64,000 nucleotides of DNA from Xestospongia muta. Lineage: Eukaryota > Porifera > Demospongiae > Haplosclerida > Petrosiidae. Under the pieces are notes generated by a model that did no database searches, was not told the DNA's origin, and saw only the letters and a list, made by a program, of their open reading frames with translations. Below are positions 18,520-30,608 of this stretch, one piece after another; the stretch's first letter is position 1, and each line of letters begins with the position of its first letter. The translations under genes and the position numbers were made by a program. The stretch spans positions 992,001-1,056,000 of the forward strand of contig OY848930.1 in NCBI GenBank assembly GCA_963693285.1. Direction: 5' to 3'.

Positions 18520-20745
18520 ATGGGTACTAACCTGCAAATGAGGGTTGCTGTCATTGGTACTGGAGTAGCAGGGCTATGTTGCTTAAGGCATCTCACTCGT
18601 TATCCAGATTACTTCAAGGTACAAGCTTTTGAACAGAGCAACCAAATAGGCGGTACATGGGTTTACACTGATAAGATAGGTCAAGATGAAGAGACTGGAT
18701 TGCCGATACACTCCAGCATGTACAAGAATTTGAAGTAAGAAAGAGAACTTATAGCATTCCTCAATAAATAGCTATGATCGACATTTTATGCATTGTCCAC
18801 ACGCAATTTAGTTTAATCTCATACTCACTGGAACCTTACCTTTAAATACCTTAGGGTTGGAGGCAGTAGCCCCAGGCTCACTAATGATGTACTCTACTAT
18901 ATGCATATTGCAATTATAAAACCTAGAACACCCATTATGTGCAACACTTCCTATAACCATCCCACTAACTAAGAGCCACACCCTCCACTCTCAACAATAA
19001 CTCTTAAGCAACACATTATCTTTTGCAATAACATTGGCCTGTACTAGTGTTCTCACGGTTTGCTCATACCTACTGTAACATCATCTGTGCCTCATTTCAA
19101 GCAACTTTATAACTCTATAACTTGTCTTATCATTTCTATTGTAGTCAGCATACAACAAGATGTCCTCCGCTTTTTTGAAGTACTAAAAGCAAAGATCAAA
19201 GAGATTCATAGCTAACATGACCACTTCATAATCTCAACAAACCACTTCTGAGTTTGCGTGGTGTTTTTGCTGACAAATGCCAACAGTTATTATAGCCAAC
19301 AACGGGTTAAATAATCAGCCGCTTTTTGTAACCATTTCCAACTCAAAGGCTTAAAGTTTCATTAGGGAAATGTGATACTTATGTTGACCACAGTAGTATT
19401 AAATCAAACATTATAAAACAAACTGGAGACTACTTTGTTAAAGTTTGATTGTGTTAGATTCAAAGGACTAATTTAGCTATACAGTATTAAAATTTGGCAT
19501 GAACAATTTACAATTGTTTCTCTTTTATTCCAATGTATCTAGAAGTAACCTACCCAAACAAGTAATGAGTTATCCTGATTTTCCATTTGACTCCAGACTA
19601 CCGTCATTTATTCATCACTCTGATGTCTTACATTACTTAGAACAATATGCTGAACATTATCAACTCTATCAATATATACAGTTTTATACTCAAGTAAAGA
19701 GAGTGACTCCTTTGTACTCAGCACCAATGAATGATATTAACCACAGAAATGGCTACCTTAATCCGTTTGGAATAGTAAATGATACATGTTGGGAGGTGGA
19801 TATTGAGCATATTCATTCCGGCAATAAAGAAAAGAAAGATTTTGATGTTGTGTTCGTTTGCAATGGGTAAGTTAAATTACACAAAATGAGATCTATTGAC
19901 TAGTTTTTCTTGTGAAATGTCATTATATTCTTTCTTATAGGCATTATTTTATACCTCATTACAATGTTCTTGGTCTGGAACATTTTAAAGGAACTGTTCT
20001 ACACAGTCATGAATATCGTTTACCAGATACCTTTGAAGGACAATGTGTCCTCGTAGTTGGAGCTGGTCAATCAGGCATTGATATTTGTCTTGAAGTGGCT
20101 GCTAAAGCAAAGATAGTTCTAGTTAGTCATCGTAAAGGACACATAATGTCACCACTTCCAGGAAATATCTATGAAGTTAAAGGAATTACTTGTATTTCAG
20201 AAACAGGCTCTATACAACTCGATGATGGAGACACAGTCAAAGAGAAAGTTGATAGTATAATATTATGTACTGGATATGAGTATAAATTTCCATTTTTAAC
20301 TCCAGAGTGTGGGATACAAGTCACTAACAATAGAGTACATCCATTATATAAACATATTGTTAGCATAGTCCATCCATCAATGGCATTCATTGGACTTAAC
20401 TTTACTGTGGTACCACCTGTTTGTTGTGATGTTCAAGTACAGTACTATCTCTCTGTTCTCCTAGGAAGAGCGAAACTTCCTAGTCAAGAGGAAATGAAAG
20501 AAGAAGAAGAGGAAGTGTTTCGTATACAAGTAGAGAAAGGCATTAAAGAGAGACATACCCATTTATTAGGTGATGATCAGTGGAGTTATTATAACGAGTT
20601 AGCAGAACTGGGTCAATTTGAACCACTTAAACCAGTTATTCAGTCACTATATGACGAAGTGAAGATATTTAGAAGTCTTGATGTCACTAGATATAAAGAT
20701 TTGAATTACGATGTTATTGATGACAAACATTGGTGTAAGAAATAA
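18520..20745 (+). CDS. Flavin-containing monooxygenase FMO-A (3 exons)
   Basis: Class-B flavoprotein monooxygenase, expected to use FAD, NADPH and O2 to oxygenate nucleophilic N or S atoms. Exons 18520-18734, 19543-19866 and 19941-20745 join in frame to 447 aa. Motifs: FAD site VIGTGVAG (residues 11-18; the usual GxGxxG with Thr at the second position), EQSNQIGGTW, NLPKQVMSYPDFPF, the FMO signature FKGTVLHSHEY (195-205), NADPH site GAGQSG (220-225) and the CTGY motif near 265. It lacks the C-terminal membrane anchor and is about 85 residues shorter than vertebrate FMO1-5, as is common in invertebrates. It starts the FMO/death-fold cluster; the next gene (A1) begins 343 bp downstream on the same strand. 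Confidence 0.92.
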
Positions 20746-21088
20746 CAACATTTTATAATATGTTTTAGCTATTGAGTTGTAGGACGCTTGAGACCAATGT
20801 TAACATTATATTTCCTTTATAGTGTGACACCCACACCCTTGGGAAATGGCTGTATATGCATAACTTATGCTGCGTATTTAATATCTTTGTCAGTTTAAAT
20901 TGTAACATGTAGTTTATAGAAGTGATGTTCCAAGTCTTTGGTGCTCTCTATTTAAGCAATCCTAACTTTGAAATTGAAAATTGTTGGTAAAAGTAGTACG
21001 TGAAACCAAAAAATTCCCGGAATCAAATTCCTGGCATTACCACGCCTTATTTCGAGTCCAAGGCAGGCAAACCTTTTCTGAGTCGAAG

Positions 21089-23818
21089 ATGTCCGATCCT
21101 GCTATGTCTGTTAGGCCAAAGTATGACCAGCTAATAGAATTATTAGATACTCTAGTCAATTGGCAAAAGTTTGGGACTTTCTTACCTGGAATTAAGAGTG
21201 AACATATCCAAGTAATAGATTATGAAAATAGAAGAATCGACCAACAAAAAGCTGCTCTTTTTTCAAAATGGCTCAGTGTTTGTCCTGAGGCTTCATGGCA
21301 GGATGTTACATCTGCACTAGAAAAGACACAAGAACATTATTTAGCAACAGAAATATATAAAAAGCTAAACACTCTTCATCAACTGATGTTGCAATCATCA
21401 ACAACACCAAACACATCTCAAGGTATCTTTTAACTAATTCAGAGCATCTTAATTTTCACTTATTAATTTTTACTCAGTGTTAAAATCAATTGGTAGAATA
21501 CATGGTTAGTAAAGTAATATACTATAAAGGATAGAAAAAGTTAAGAGTTAAATAACTTAGGTTTAGTAGAGTACGAAAATGTAACAACATATCTCACATG
21601 TATCAGAAAGCAATAGAGGAAAAGTAAATTAATTATAATAACTTGTAATTTAGTGTGAAAGCATTAGTTCCTGTCAGCTATTTGAATTTGTACTACCCAA
21701 AAAATTATGTTTCTTACAAAAGAGGAACTTACTTTTCATTAAGTTACTCCATGGTAGTCAACACACACACACACACACATACATATAAGAAAATATGAAT
21801 GCAGATAGTCACTACAATCGTCTGTGTTAATGTTTTGTTTATTGACACATCTCCTCAATATGTTTAATATGAAAATTACATGCAAATAAGATTCTAACAA
21901 TATTCATACTTTTAAATTTTAATACAAAACCTTAAATTCAGTCTCAATACTTTAGTTTCGTTCGCTTTAAAAAATCTGATTATAAGCATCCTGATCTTAG
22001 TGAGATCTAATTTGACCTTGTCACTTCAAGCAAATAATACCAGCAATAAATGATAATTGTTATTATTGTTATTACTCTCCACTAGTTCCACATATTCCTG
22101 TAAAATCAATATCATTAGAAAGTAAGGAAGATGAAGAAGAAATACGAACAACTTTAAAGAGCCTACACAGTAATTTCAGTGACTTAATGGTAACTGTTCG
22201 TTCAGCCTTTGACCACAAATTACAACATCAACAACTAGTACTAGTGAACTTTACTAGATGGATTGAACACCAAATGAAATGGGTTGGTGAAATGAGCAAC
22301 GTCACTGATTTGAATGACATTTTTATGAAAATAGCTCCATATTTTGACTTCTTAGACTGTGAATTGATTATAGATATGAGTGAAAAGTTTCTTGATGACT
22401 TTGGAGAAGATAAGACCCTCATCAGTGAACTTAAAGAACATAAGGCGAAAGCTGAAGCTCTTGTTTCCTTATCTACAGTGGAACAACTTAAAACTCAATT
22501 GAAAAGCATATTTTTTCCTCATCTACCAAATTTAACAAATATGCCTCAAATTTACATTGAATTGTATAGCAAATGGAATGAAGCTACTATTGATGCACTT
22601 TATCAGCTGATAGGACAGCTCCTCCCTCACAAATCAAAGCAATCAATTCTAAAGCATATTGAAATTGGTCCAGGCTCAGTTATCATTAAATACATTGTCC
22701 TAGAATTTCAAGCTGATTGTCTCATAGCTTATGCTCAAGGAAAGCTACAGTTTATGCGTCTCATTGGTATCTTTGGTCTAACAATTAATGGTGAACCTAT
22801 CCTAGAAGAAGATGAGAATATGAACTTCACTTTTGAGTTAGCTCTTCTTGAAGCAGCTGAAGTTGGTCATGTTGAAGCAGCTCATTTTCTACTTGACATA
22901 GGTGTGGACATTGATGTTGTTCTTAATGATGCAGGAAGAATTGACCATGATGAAGCAGCTCAATTTCTTTCTAAATGGACAAGTACAATACTTCCCAATG
23001 TTAAGCTTGGTAAGACTTTTCATAATTATAATTTTATATTAAAAATGTACTAACTGAAATATTTAGATCTGGATGAGATATTACATGTATTGGAAACAAG
23101 CAATTTCTCTCCATCAAACTGGTTTCCTCTTGGACATAATCTCAACCTTCCAACACCAACATTAATAGCTATTGAAGCTGAACATAATAATAGTGTGTCT
23201 CAATGTTTACAGGAATGTTTATCTCAATGGTTGAGTAAGACTAGTAATGTTGTTGAGAAAGAAGAACCAACATGGACCTCATTAGCTTATGCTCTGAGAA
23301 GTATTGGAGAGGTTGCTTCCTCTGACAATATTGGAATCAGTAAGTAGGTTATAACATACGATCATAAATGAATATAATTTTAATCTTTATTTAAACAGAA
23401 ACAGAGCTCTCTCATCCAGCCTGTCAAATATTACTAAAACACTATGAAAGGCTCTCACAACTGATTCTTCCTGTGGAGACATTATTTACAGAGGGAGTAA
23501 TCTGTAAAAAGATATTTCATGAACTAAAGAAATCAGGAGGTTTACTAGTAAATGGTCCATTGAAAGCACTATGTACTACAGTGTCTAAAGACTCTAAGCA
23601 GTTGAAAATATTTGCCACCATTTTACTTCAATCAAGAGAAACAATACAAGTAGCTCAATTTATACTTATGGAGTATGGTAAGTAGTAAGTGAACTTCTCA
23701 GATCAAGTATGTCGTATTTATTCTATACTTAGAGTTTACATTTTCTTCATCCCATCCACCTCAAATATCTTGTTTCAAAAAGGAAAAACAAAAACCTTCA
23801 GGTTTGTATTTGAATACT

Positions 23819-23852
<34 letters not shown>

Positions 23853-26224
23853 GTGACCTGATTTACAATAAGGGACCACTTCTGTCAAAACATTTGTGAT
23901 GTGATTATGAAAAAGGACCACTGTTAAAACACTTCAAAACAGTTTTGTATGCATACATGTAGTTATCATGAACAGTTGTGCATATATAGCAGCTGTATAT
24001 ATACGAAACTGTTTTTAAAGATGTTTTAATAGTTGTCCTTTTCATAAATCACCTCACAAATGTTTTGCCAGAATTATCCCTTATTACAAATCAGGTCACA
24101 CACACACACACACACACATATATCATAACTACATATTTTAAACAGGTGCAGAAAGTACTATTGATCAAATGAGAATGTACTTCATTACACTTTTTAACAC
24201 TGTTGCTCATCTCATTGAAGATAAAGTCCCATTACTTGAAGACCTTAAAACATACCTCCAGAAACATTTTGATGAACTGAGACTTCAATTAGAATATGCT
24301 AAATCACTCAAGCAAATCATGTTCCTTGTCAGAGACAAAGACACGATTATTGATATCGATTGCATACAAGCTATTGTAGATCACTTGGATATTGAAGAAG
24401 TCAAAGATCATATTGCAGCATACAAAATAACTATGGAAGAGTTCTGTGAGGAGATAACACTTAATTTTTGTTGTGACGAGAGCTTCAAGACATCTTTCTC
24501 TTCGCTTCTTAAATGTGAGACTGTCGAATTAGTTCTGGAGTGGGAGGCTAACAAACACTCACTTAACGACATCAAAGTTTTGTTACAAAAGGCTTTCAAA
24601 GATTTGAGTGAAAAACTCCAAGTCAGATACATATTAATCTACAACAATTCTATCATCATTACTTGTCATGCTCCACGAAATATAATAGATATTCTACTAA
24701 TAGAGGGTGAAAAGAATCTCGATGTGTTGAAAGTGATTGGACTAAATAAATTGATTATTGGTTACTATACCATTTGGGATAAAAATAAGGTATAAAAATA
24801 TTACCATTAAAAATATTAATATTATGTATGTACTTATGCAATTTATATACTATAAGGTTTGTCACTGTGTATGTTCACAATATTAGGGTATGTGTACATA
24901 TATGTACCCATTAAAGGTGGGTGTGTAGCCCTAACAGGTGAATATATATTCTACCAGTACTTGAATGCCATACTTTAATGGAAATTAATACTATAACCTA
25001 AATCCTTGGAACTTAAATATGTTGATTTATTGAAGTACGGCATCTATTACTGGTCTGTTAGTTATATATTATGAAAGTTGTAATCAACTATATTCATATT
25101 ATATCGTGGTATCTAGGTGGCAGATCTAGAAAGCATTGTTCAGAAATTAAATGAAAGTAATTGGAAGGAAGTACAAGAAGATAAAGGTATAAGTGACATA
25201 AATGTATTTTATTTGATTGTAATACATTATTAGCTGCTCTCGAGAAACAGCTGGAAGCAGCTTATCAAATATTACAAGAGAAAGAAAGTGAAGTGGAGAG
25301 ATTGAAATCTACTCTCAAGAAAAATCAAGGTGACTGCATATAGATTATAAGTGAAAGAATATAAAAGCAAAACACAAAAAGCCTCTTCTCTTGTATGATT
25401 GATTTGTTTTGTTTCTCTAAACTGTATAGAATCTGAAACATTGTTAACAACAAGAGCTAAAATGGACAGAGCAAAGATTTTGCATATAGAACAGTTGGAA
25501 GATACTCTCCGAAGAAAAGAAGGTGACTCTTATAAAAATGTTTACAAGTTCTTACAGACACAATTTATTTTTTTCATAGCTATTGAGAAAGAGTTACTAT
25601 CAGTGTCTTCTAAGAGACAGAAAGAGATAGAGACGCTACAGGAGATAATAACTACATTAACTCAACAACTATCAGACAAAGACAAACAGATTGAGGAGCT
25701 AAAGAAAAGCTTAAAAGGTAACTTATATTATATGTCACTTCTTTCTCAATTTGTTACTAGATCTAGCATTCATACCGAAGGTGAGGAAACCATTTACTAA
25801 CCAAGAATTTGAAGAGGTTCAAACAAAGTCCAGCCAAGAAGAATTAACATCCTCTCCTGGCAAAAGTAACACAAACCAGATACTTTATAGTTTAAAATTT
25901 TTGTGCTTACATGTCTAGTCATGCCATCATTGTTGAGGCTCAAAGTTTAGGGGGAGGGGTCTGGTTAATGTGGTTATAGTACATCTAAATATATGTGTAG
26001 GAATGACCCCAGATGTCATTGACATGATGGACGTGGTTCAATTGTTATTACTGCATACTAATTATTTTTTTATTATTTTAGAAGAAACTGGCAAACTCAT
26101 CAAATCAATAATTTATGATGTTACTAGACTTAAAGAGCTCAATTATGACGACACTGCTGGTATACACTGCTGTGTAATAAAAAATTGCAGGAATTATGAT
26201 TGTGGTTTATTAATTGTTTTTTAA
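21089..26224 (+). CDS. Death-fold multidomain protein A1 (Death, module, Death, CARD-like, module, coiled coil; 12 exons)
   Basis: Exons: 21089-21422, 22086-23009, 23067-23339, 23399-23677, 23733-23801, 24146-24789, 25117-25186, 25234-25329, 25430-25522, 25580-25717, 25761-25865, 26001-26224; phases fit, about 1082 aa. Residues 1-111 form a Death domain (WQKFGTFLPGI...ASWQDV). Residues 112-419 are an unnamed module ending in one or two ankyrin-like repeats (LLEAAEVGHVEAAHFLL). Residues 420-510 are a second Death domain (FSPSNWFPLGHNL). Residues 511-603 look CARD-like (LLKHYERLSQLILP). Residues 627-841 form a divergent second module, and 842-973 a coiled coil. Unlike the B genes it starts with the Death exon and has no MAEN exon. 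The 3' end is least certain: the last exon has no clear homologue here and may stop earlier. Signalling in immunity or apoptosis is inferred from the domains only. Confidence 0.65.
23853..24098. mobile_element. MITE-like palindrome in an A1 intron
   Basis: Inverted arms of about 65-70 bp (TGACCTGATTTACAATAAGGG at one end, its near complement at the other) around a short centre, flanked by (TA)n and (CA)n runs. No coding capacity. Confidence 0.65.
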
Positions 26225-26637
26225 TAACTATAAATACTATCACAAAAATTGAAAATATCGAAAGAGTGACTGTTATTTTTAGCAGTTGCACATTTTGAGT
26301 TGTGTTATTATTAGTCAATTATATATATATATATGTATGTATATATTGTGTGTATGTTTAGGAACACCTTATTTGGACAACAATAGTACTGCAAGTTGAT
26401 ATAATCTGCATTTAATAGCTATAGATAGGTCTAGTGCTCTATAGTTATTTTAGTAGTAAAGTTAGCACTATATGGCTTAGAGTGTAAGTGTTTATATAGT
26501 ATAAGATTATTTGCCTGGAAATGCTACTGACCTTTACTGGAGTTACCTTTAACAGAACATATCAAGAAATGCCACCACTTTAGACTTTCTTTATAAAAGC
26601 ATACTAGATTCGAATAAACTCTTTAAACACTATATTC
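26225..26637. other. Intergenic spacer A1 / FMO-B
   Basis: About 410 bp, AT-rich, with a short (AT)n run near 26320. It should contain the FMO-B promoter; no clear motif is seen. Confidence 0.5.
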
Positions 26638-28105
26638 ATGGATTCAACTGTCAAGCCATTAAGGGTTGCTGTCATTGGAACTGGATTCGCGGGACTTTGC
26701 TCCTTAAGACATCTTACTCGATATCCACTTCATTTCAAGGTACAAGCTTATGAACAGGGTAGTCAGATTGGAGGTATGTGGGCCTATACTGATAAAACTG
26801 GTCATGATGAGGAAACTGGACTACCAATTCATACTAGTATGCACCAAAATTTGAAGTAAGTACTACAGTCTGTCACTGATATTTACACCAATGTTCCTAC
26901 CTAGAACTAACTTACCCAAGGAAGTAATGGGTTTACCCGATTTTCCATTTGACTCCAGTCTACCTTCATTTGTCCATCACTCTGATGTCTTACATTACTT
27001 AGAACAATATGCTGAACACTATCAACTCTATCAATATATACAGTTTTATTCTCAAGTAAAGAGAGTAACTCCTATACCAGGTAGACAAAACATTAATAAA
27101 GTGATGTCAATACAGGAATAGTTACAGATCTAAACACATCAACATTTGACAATGTATATTGGGAGATAGATATTAAGCATGTCCTCTCTGGTACTGAGGA
27201 GAAAGAACATTTTGACATAGTATTAGTTTGTAATGGGTAAGTTACATCCCTTCTTTCATCCTAAATTCATCACAATGACTGTACTTATTTTGTTCTACAG
27301 ACATTATTTCAAACCTTACCACAATCTTTTTGGTTTGGTACACTTTAAAGGAACTATAATACACAGTCATGATTACCGTGTACCAGAACCATTCCAAGGA
27401 CAACACGTCCTTATAGTTGGAGCTGGCTATACAGGAGTAAATATCTGTCTTGAAGTAGCCACTAAAGCCAAGCAAGTTCTACTTAGCCATCATAAACAAC
27501 CATTTAGACAACCATTCCCTAGAAATATTCATCAAATTGAAGGAGTTGCTGGTGTTCTAGAAACAGGTTCTATACAACTGGATAATGGAGAGATACTTAA
27601 AGAAGAAATTAATAGCATTATATTATGCACTGGATTTGACTACGAGTTTCCATTTTTAACTCCAGAGTGTGGGATACAAGTCACTAGCAATAGAGTACAT
27701 CCATTATATAAACATATTGTTAACATAGTCCATCCATCAATGGCATTCATTGGACTTAACTTTATTGTGGTGCCACCTGTTTGCTGTTTTGTTCAAGCAC
27801 AGTACTATCTCTCTGTTCTCCTAGGAATAGCGAAACTTCCTAGTCAAGAGGAAATGAAAGAAGAAGAAGAGGAAGTGTTTCGTATACAAGTAGAAAAAGG
27901 CATTAAAGAGAGACACACTCATTTATTAGGTGATGATCAGTGGAGTTATTATAATGAGTTAGCAGAACTGGGTCAATTTGAACCACTTAAACCAGTTATT
28001 CAATCACTATATGACGAAGTGGTAAAGTTAAGGAGTCATGATGCTGCTATTTATAAAGATATTAACTATGAAATCATTGACGATAAACAATGGCAGAGAA
28101 AATAA
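26638..28105 (+). CDS. Flavin-containing monooxygenase FMO-B (4 exons)
   Basis: Exons 26638-26855, 26905-27080, 27116-27236 and 27301-28105 join in frame to 439 aa. Motifs: FAD site VIGTGFAG, EQGSQIGGMW, NLPKEVMGLPDFPF, FMO signature FKGTIIHSHDY (187-197), NADPH site GAGYTG (212-217) and CTGF. The last Ser of the usual GxGxSG is Thr, a conservative change. The intron at 27081-27115 is only 35 bp and is absent from FMO-A. The 3' half is nearly identical to FMO-A at the DNA level over stretches (TPECGIQVT to VIQSLYDEV), which suggests recent duplication or gene conversion. The TAA stop overlaps an AATAAA polyadenylation signal. Activity is likely. Confidence 0.9.
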
Positions 28106-29130
28106 ATATGTCATGATAAATGTATGACACTTACTGATTAGTAGTTCTTATAAATTATTTTTTTCTTATTAATTTTATTAACAAAATTAACGATTGATAT
28201 TTAATTAGAATACATACCTTTATATTAAATTATGAACAATACTTACTAAACATAGTTGAACAACTTTACACTTGCTACTTACTTAGACCTTAGTAGTAAT
28301 GACAGAGTATTGTAGCAAGAAGATAAGGAAGGTATGTGTATTTATACCAATCTGTTGTAATACTAACTAAAATAGTGTAACAATTTAAGAGCTATCTGAG
28401 GTACTACTTTTACTTAGAATGTACTAACAGACGTTATTATACCAGGGAATGTAAGACTTTGGGATAATTTATTAGACTAATTTACATGTAAGAATAAACA
28501 GAGACTGTTCAGTAGTAAAATAGTATCTTAAAAATTATATTCCTTAGAATAGTTTGTTATGAAAAAAATACTTTGCACATCAATATACCTAGTCTATCTA
28601 AACATCAATGTACCTACTATACGTATCAATGTACCTACTGTATGTATCAATGTACCTACTGTATGTATCAATGTACCTACTGTATGTATCAATGTACCTA
28701 CTGTATGTATCAATGTACCTACTATATGTATCAATGTACCTACTATAAAGTACCTACTATATATATTAATATATCTACTATATATACCTATGTACCTACT
28801 ATATCTCTATATACACACATATAGTACTATACTTAGAACAGTTTATATAAGTAAGAGTTACATCCTTAGAATAGACCATTACAGGAAGTATGGTATAGTT
28901 GCTTAGAAGTCATAACAGTAGCCTTGGATGCTAAGAACAGACAGTTCAGTGTATATGTTAAAGAGGACAAGTATACACCTGAGTATAAGAGTGTTCTTAG
29001 AACAGATAACATTAGAGGTAACAAGTTTGCATGCATATCTGAGTTTATAAGTGTTCTTAGAGCAGACAAGATTAGAGGTAACATGTTACCTGAGTTTAAG
29101 AGTGCTTTTAGAGCAGACACATACAACAAA
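28106..29130. repeat. Spacer with 21-bp minisatellite and 64-bp repeats after FMO-B
   Basis: Sequence homologous to the spacer after FMO-C (44976-46270). At 28600-28810 about ten units of 21 bp (CTACTGTATGTATCAATGTAC type) are in tandem; at 28965-29125 three units of about 60-66 bp share GTGTTCTTAGAACAGA. The open frames across it (INVPTV-type repeats) come from the 21-bp period being a multiple of three. Confidence 0.8.
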
Positions 29131-29960
29131 TAGTCATTAACTTACCCAAACAAGTATTGTGATATCCTGATTTTCTATTTGACTCCAGTCTATGTTCATT
29201 TGTCCATCACTCTGATGTCTTACATTGCTTAGAACAATAAACTGAACATTATCAACTCTATCAATATATACAGTTTTATTCTCAAGTAAAGAGAGTAACT
29301 CCTTTGTACTCAGCATTAACAAGTCATATGAAGCACTGAAGTGGCTACATTAGTAATCTATTGGCTACATGTTAGGAGGTGGATATTAAATATGTTCATT
29401 CTAATATTGTGAAGAAAGAATACTTCAATACTCTATACAACTCAATGATGGAGACACAATCAAAGAGAAAGTTGATAGTATTATATTATGTACTGGATAT
29501 GATTACCAGTTTCAATTTTTAACTCCAGAGTGTGGGATACAAGTCACTAACAATAGAGTACATCCACTATATAAACATATTGTCCATCTATCAATGGCAT
29601 TCATTGGACTTAACTCATTAGTGGTACCTTGACTATGTTGTGATATACAAGTACAATAATATATCTCTGTTCGTCTAGGAAATACTGAACTTAAAGCTTC
29701 AGAGGTAATACTAACAGAAAGTGAAGAAGAGTATCAAATTAAATTAAAGAGAGGATTTAAAGTGAGACATACTCATGTTCTCGGATATTGTCAATGGACA
29801 TATCACAAAGAGCTTTGCTAAACAAGGCAAATTTGAACAGCTAAACCCAAAGTCCCAGCTGTTGTATGATGAAGTAAATAAAGAGAAATTAAAACGTTAC
29901 TGTCTATAAAGAGTTAGACTTTATTGTTGTTAATAGTAATTATATTGGTAGGAAAAGTGG
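29131..29960 (+). pseudogene. FMO remnant 1 (third FMO subtype)
   Basis: Starts at the exon-2 motif LPKQ-like followed by PDFLF and runs to the C-terminal YDEV region. In-frame stops (for example EQ followed by TAA after HCL) and frameshifts break it, and the segment around the FMO signature and NADPH site is missing. The C-terminal part (KLKRGFKVRHTHV) differs from FMO-A and FMO-B but matches the remnants at 32.6 and 46.3 kb, so it descends from a third paralogue that has no intact copy in the window. Confidence 0.8.
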
Positions 29961-30608
29961 ATTGTAATACTATTCAATTAGCTATTTTATAGTCCGCATC
30001 AGTTGGAATTATGCAAATTATTCTGTCTACTGTGTAATCAATAAGGAATAGGAACAATTACATTGTTAAATTCTATTATATTATATATTAACTATAAAAT
30101 TGTAAAATAGTCACTTTATTAAAACAATACTGTCACTATATTAATGGTTACATGAGATTAATCCTGTGCAGCTGGTATATTTATTTATTTTGTTCTAATT
30201 CATTTATTTAATTTTCAAAATTTGCAGCATCAAATCTATGATTGTCAGTACTACATTCAGTAATTATCAATATACACTATTACACTGACTAACACAGACC
30301 ACACCTCAGACACCTTTGAATCAACAATGGCAAGCTAAGCGAAAAATACAGGATGTGGTTGCCATCTTAATTTGATCTGCTCTGCAGTCACATGACAGCT
30401 CAATTATTAAAATAATTTCATCCTTATAAAAACTATGAATATGTTGACCCACTCATCACATGATCTAATAATATTAACAAAAGTACTATATAAGGTAAGA
30501 TTAAAAATAAACAAGTACATACATGGCTATTACTATTTATAGTCACTGGTTATCTTAGCAACTCAGCGTCCTCTATAGTTTATTTCTCTTATTCCCAATT
30601 CAACGATA
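29961..30608 (+). promoter_or_regulatory. B-family 5' flank and promoter of B1
   Basis: Sequence shared with the flanks upstream of B2 and B3. A TATA box (TATATAAGG, 30487-30495) lies about 120 bp upstream of the ATG in all three copies, and the region just before the ATG (TTCAACGATAATGG) is also conserved. The stretch 29972-30142 is inverted relative to the other copies. Confidence 0.65.

Noticed and set aside
26085..26160. FMO-like tail (DVTRLKELNYD) at the end of A1 as evidence of an FMO-A1 fusion
   Set aside because: The similarity to the FMO-A C-terminus covers only about ten residues and could be chance; not enough to claim a fusion.
28600..28810. CRISPR-like array
   Set aside because: The 21-bp units follow each other without spacers, and the genome is clearly animal.
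28559..28906. INVPTV repeat protein
   Set aside because: Same minisatellite artefact as at 45.4-46.0 kb.
29131..29960. Functional third FMO gene
   Set aside because: Stops and a missing FAD half, shared with the copy at 46.3 kb, make all three remnants non-functional.
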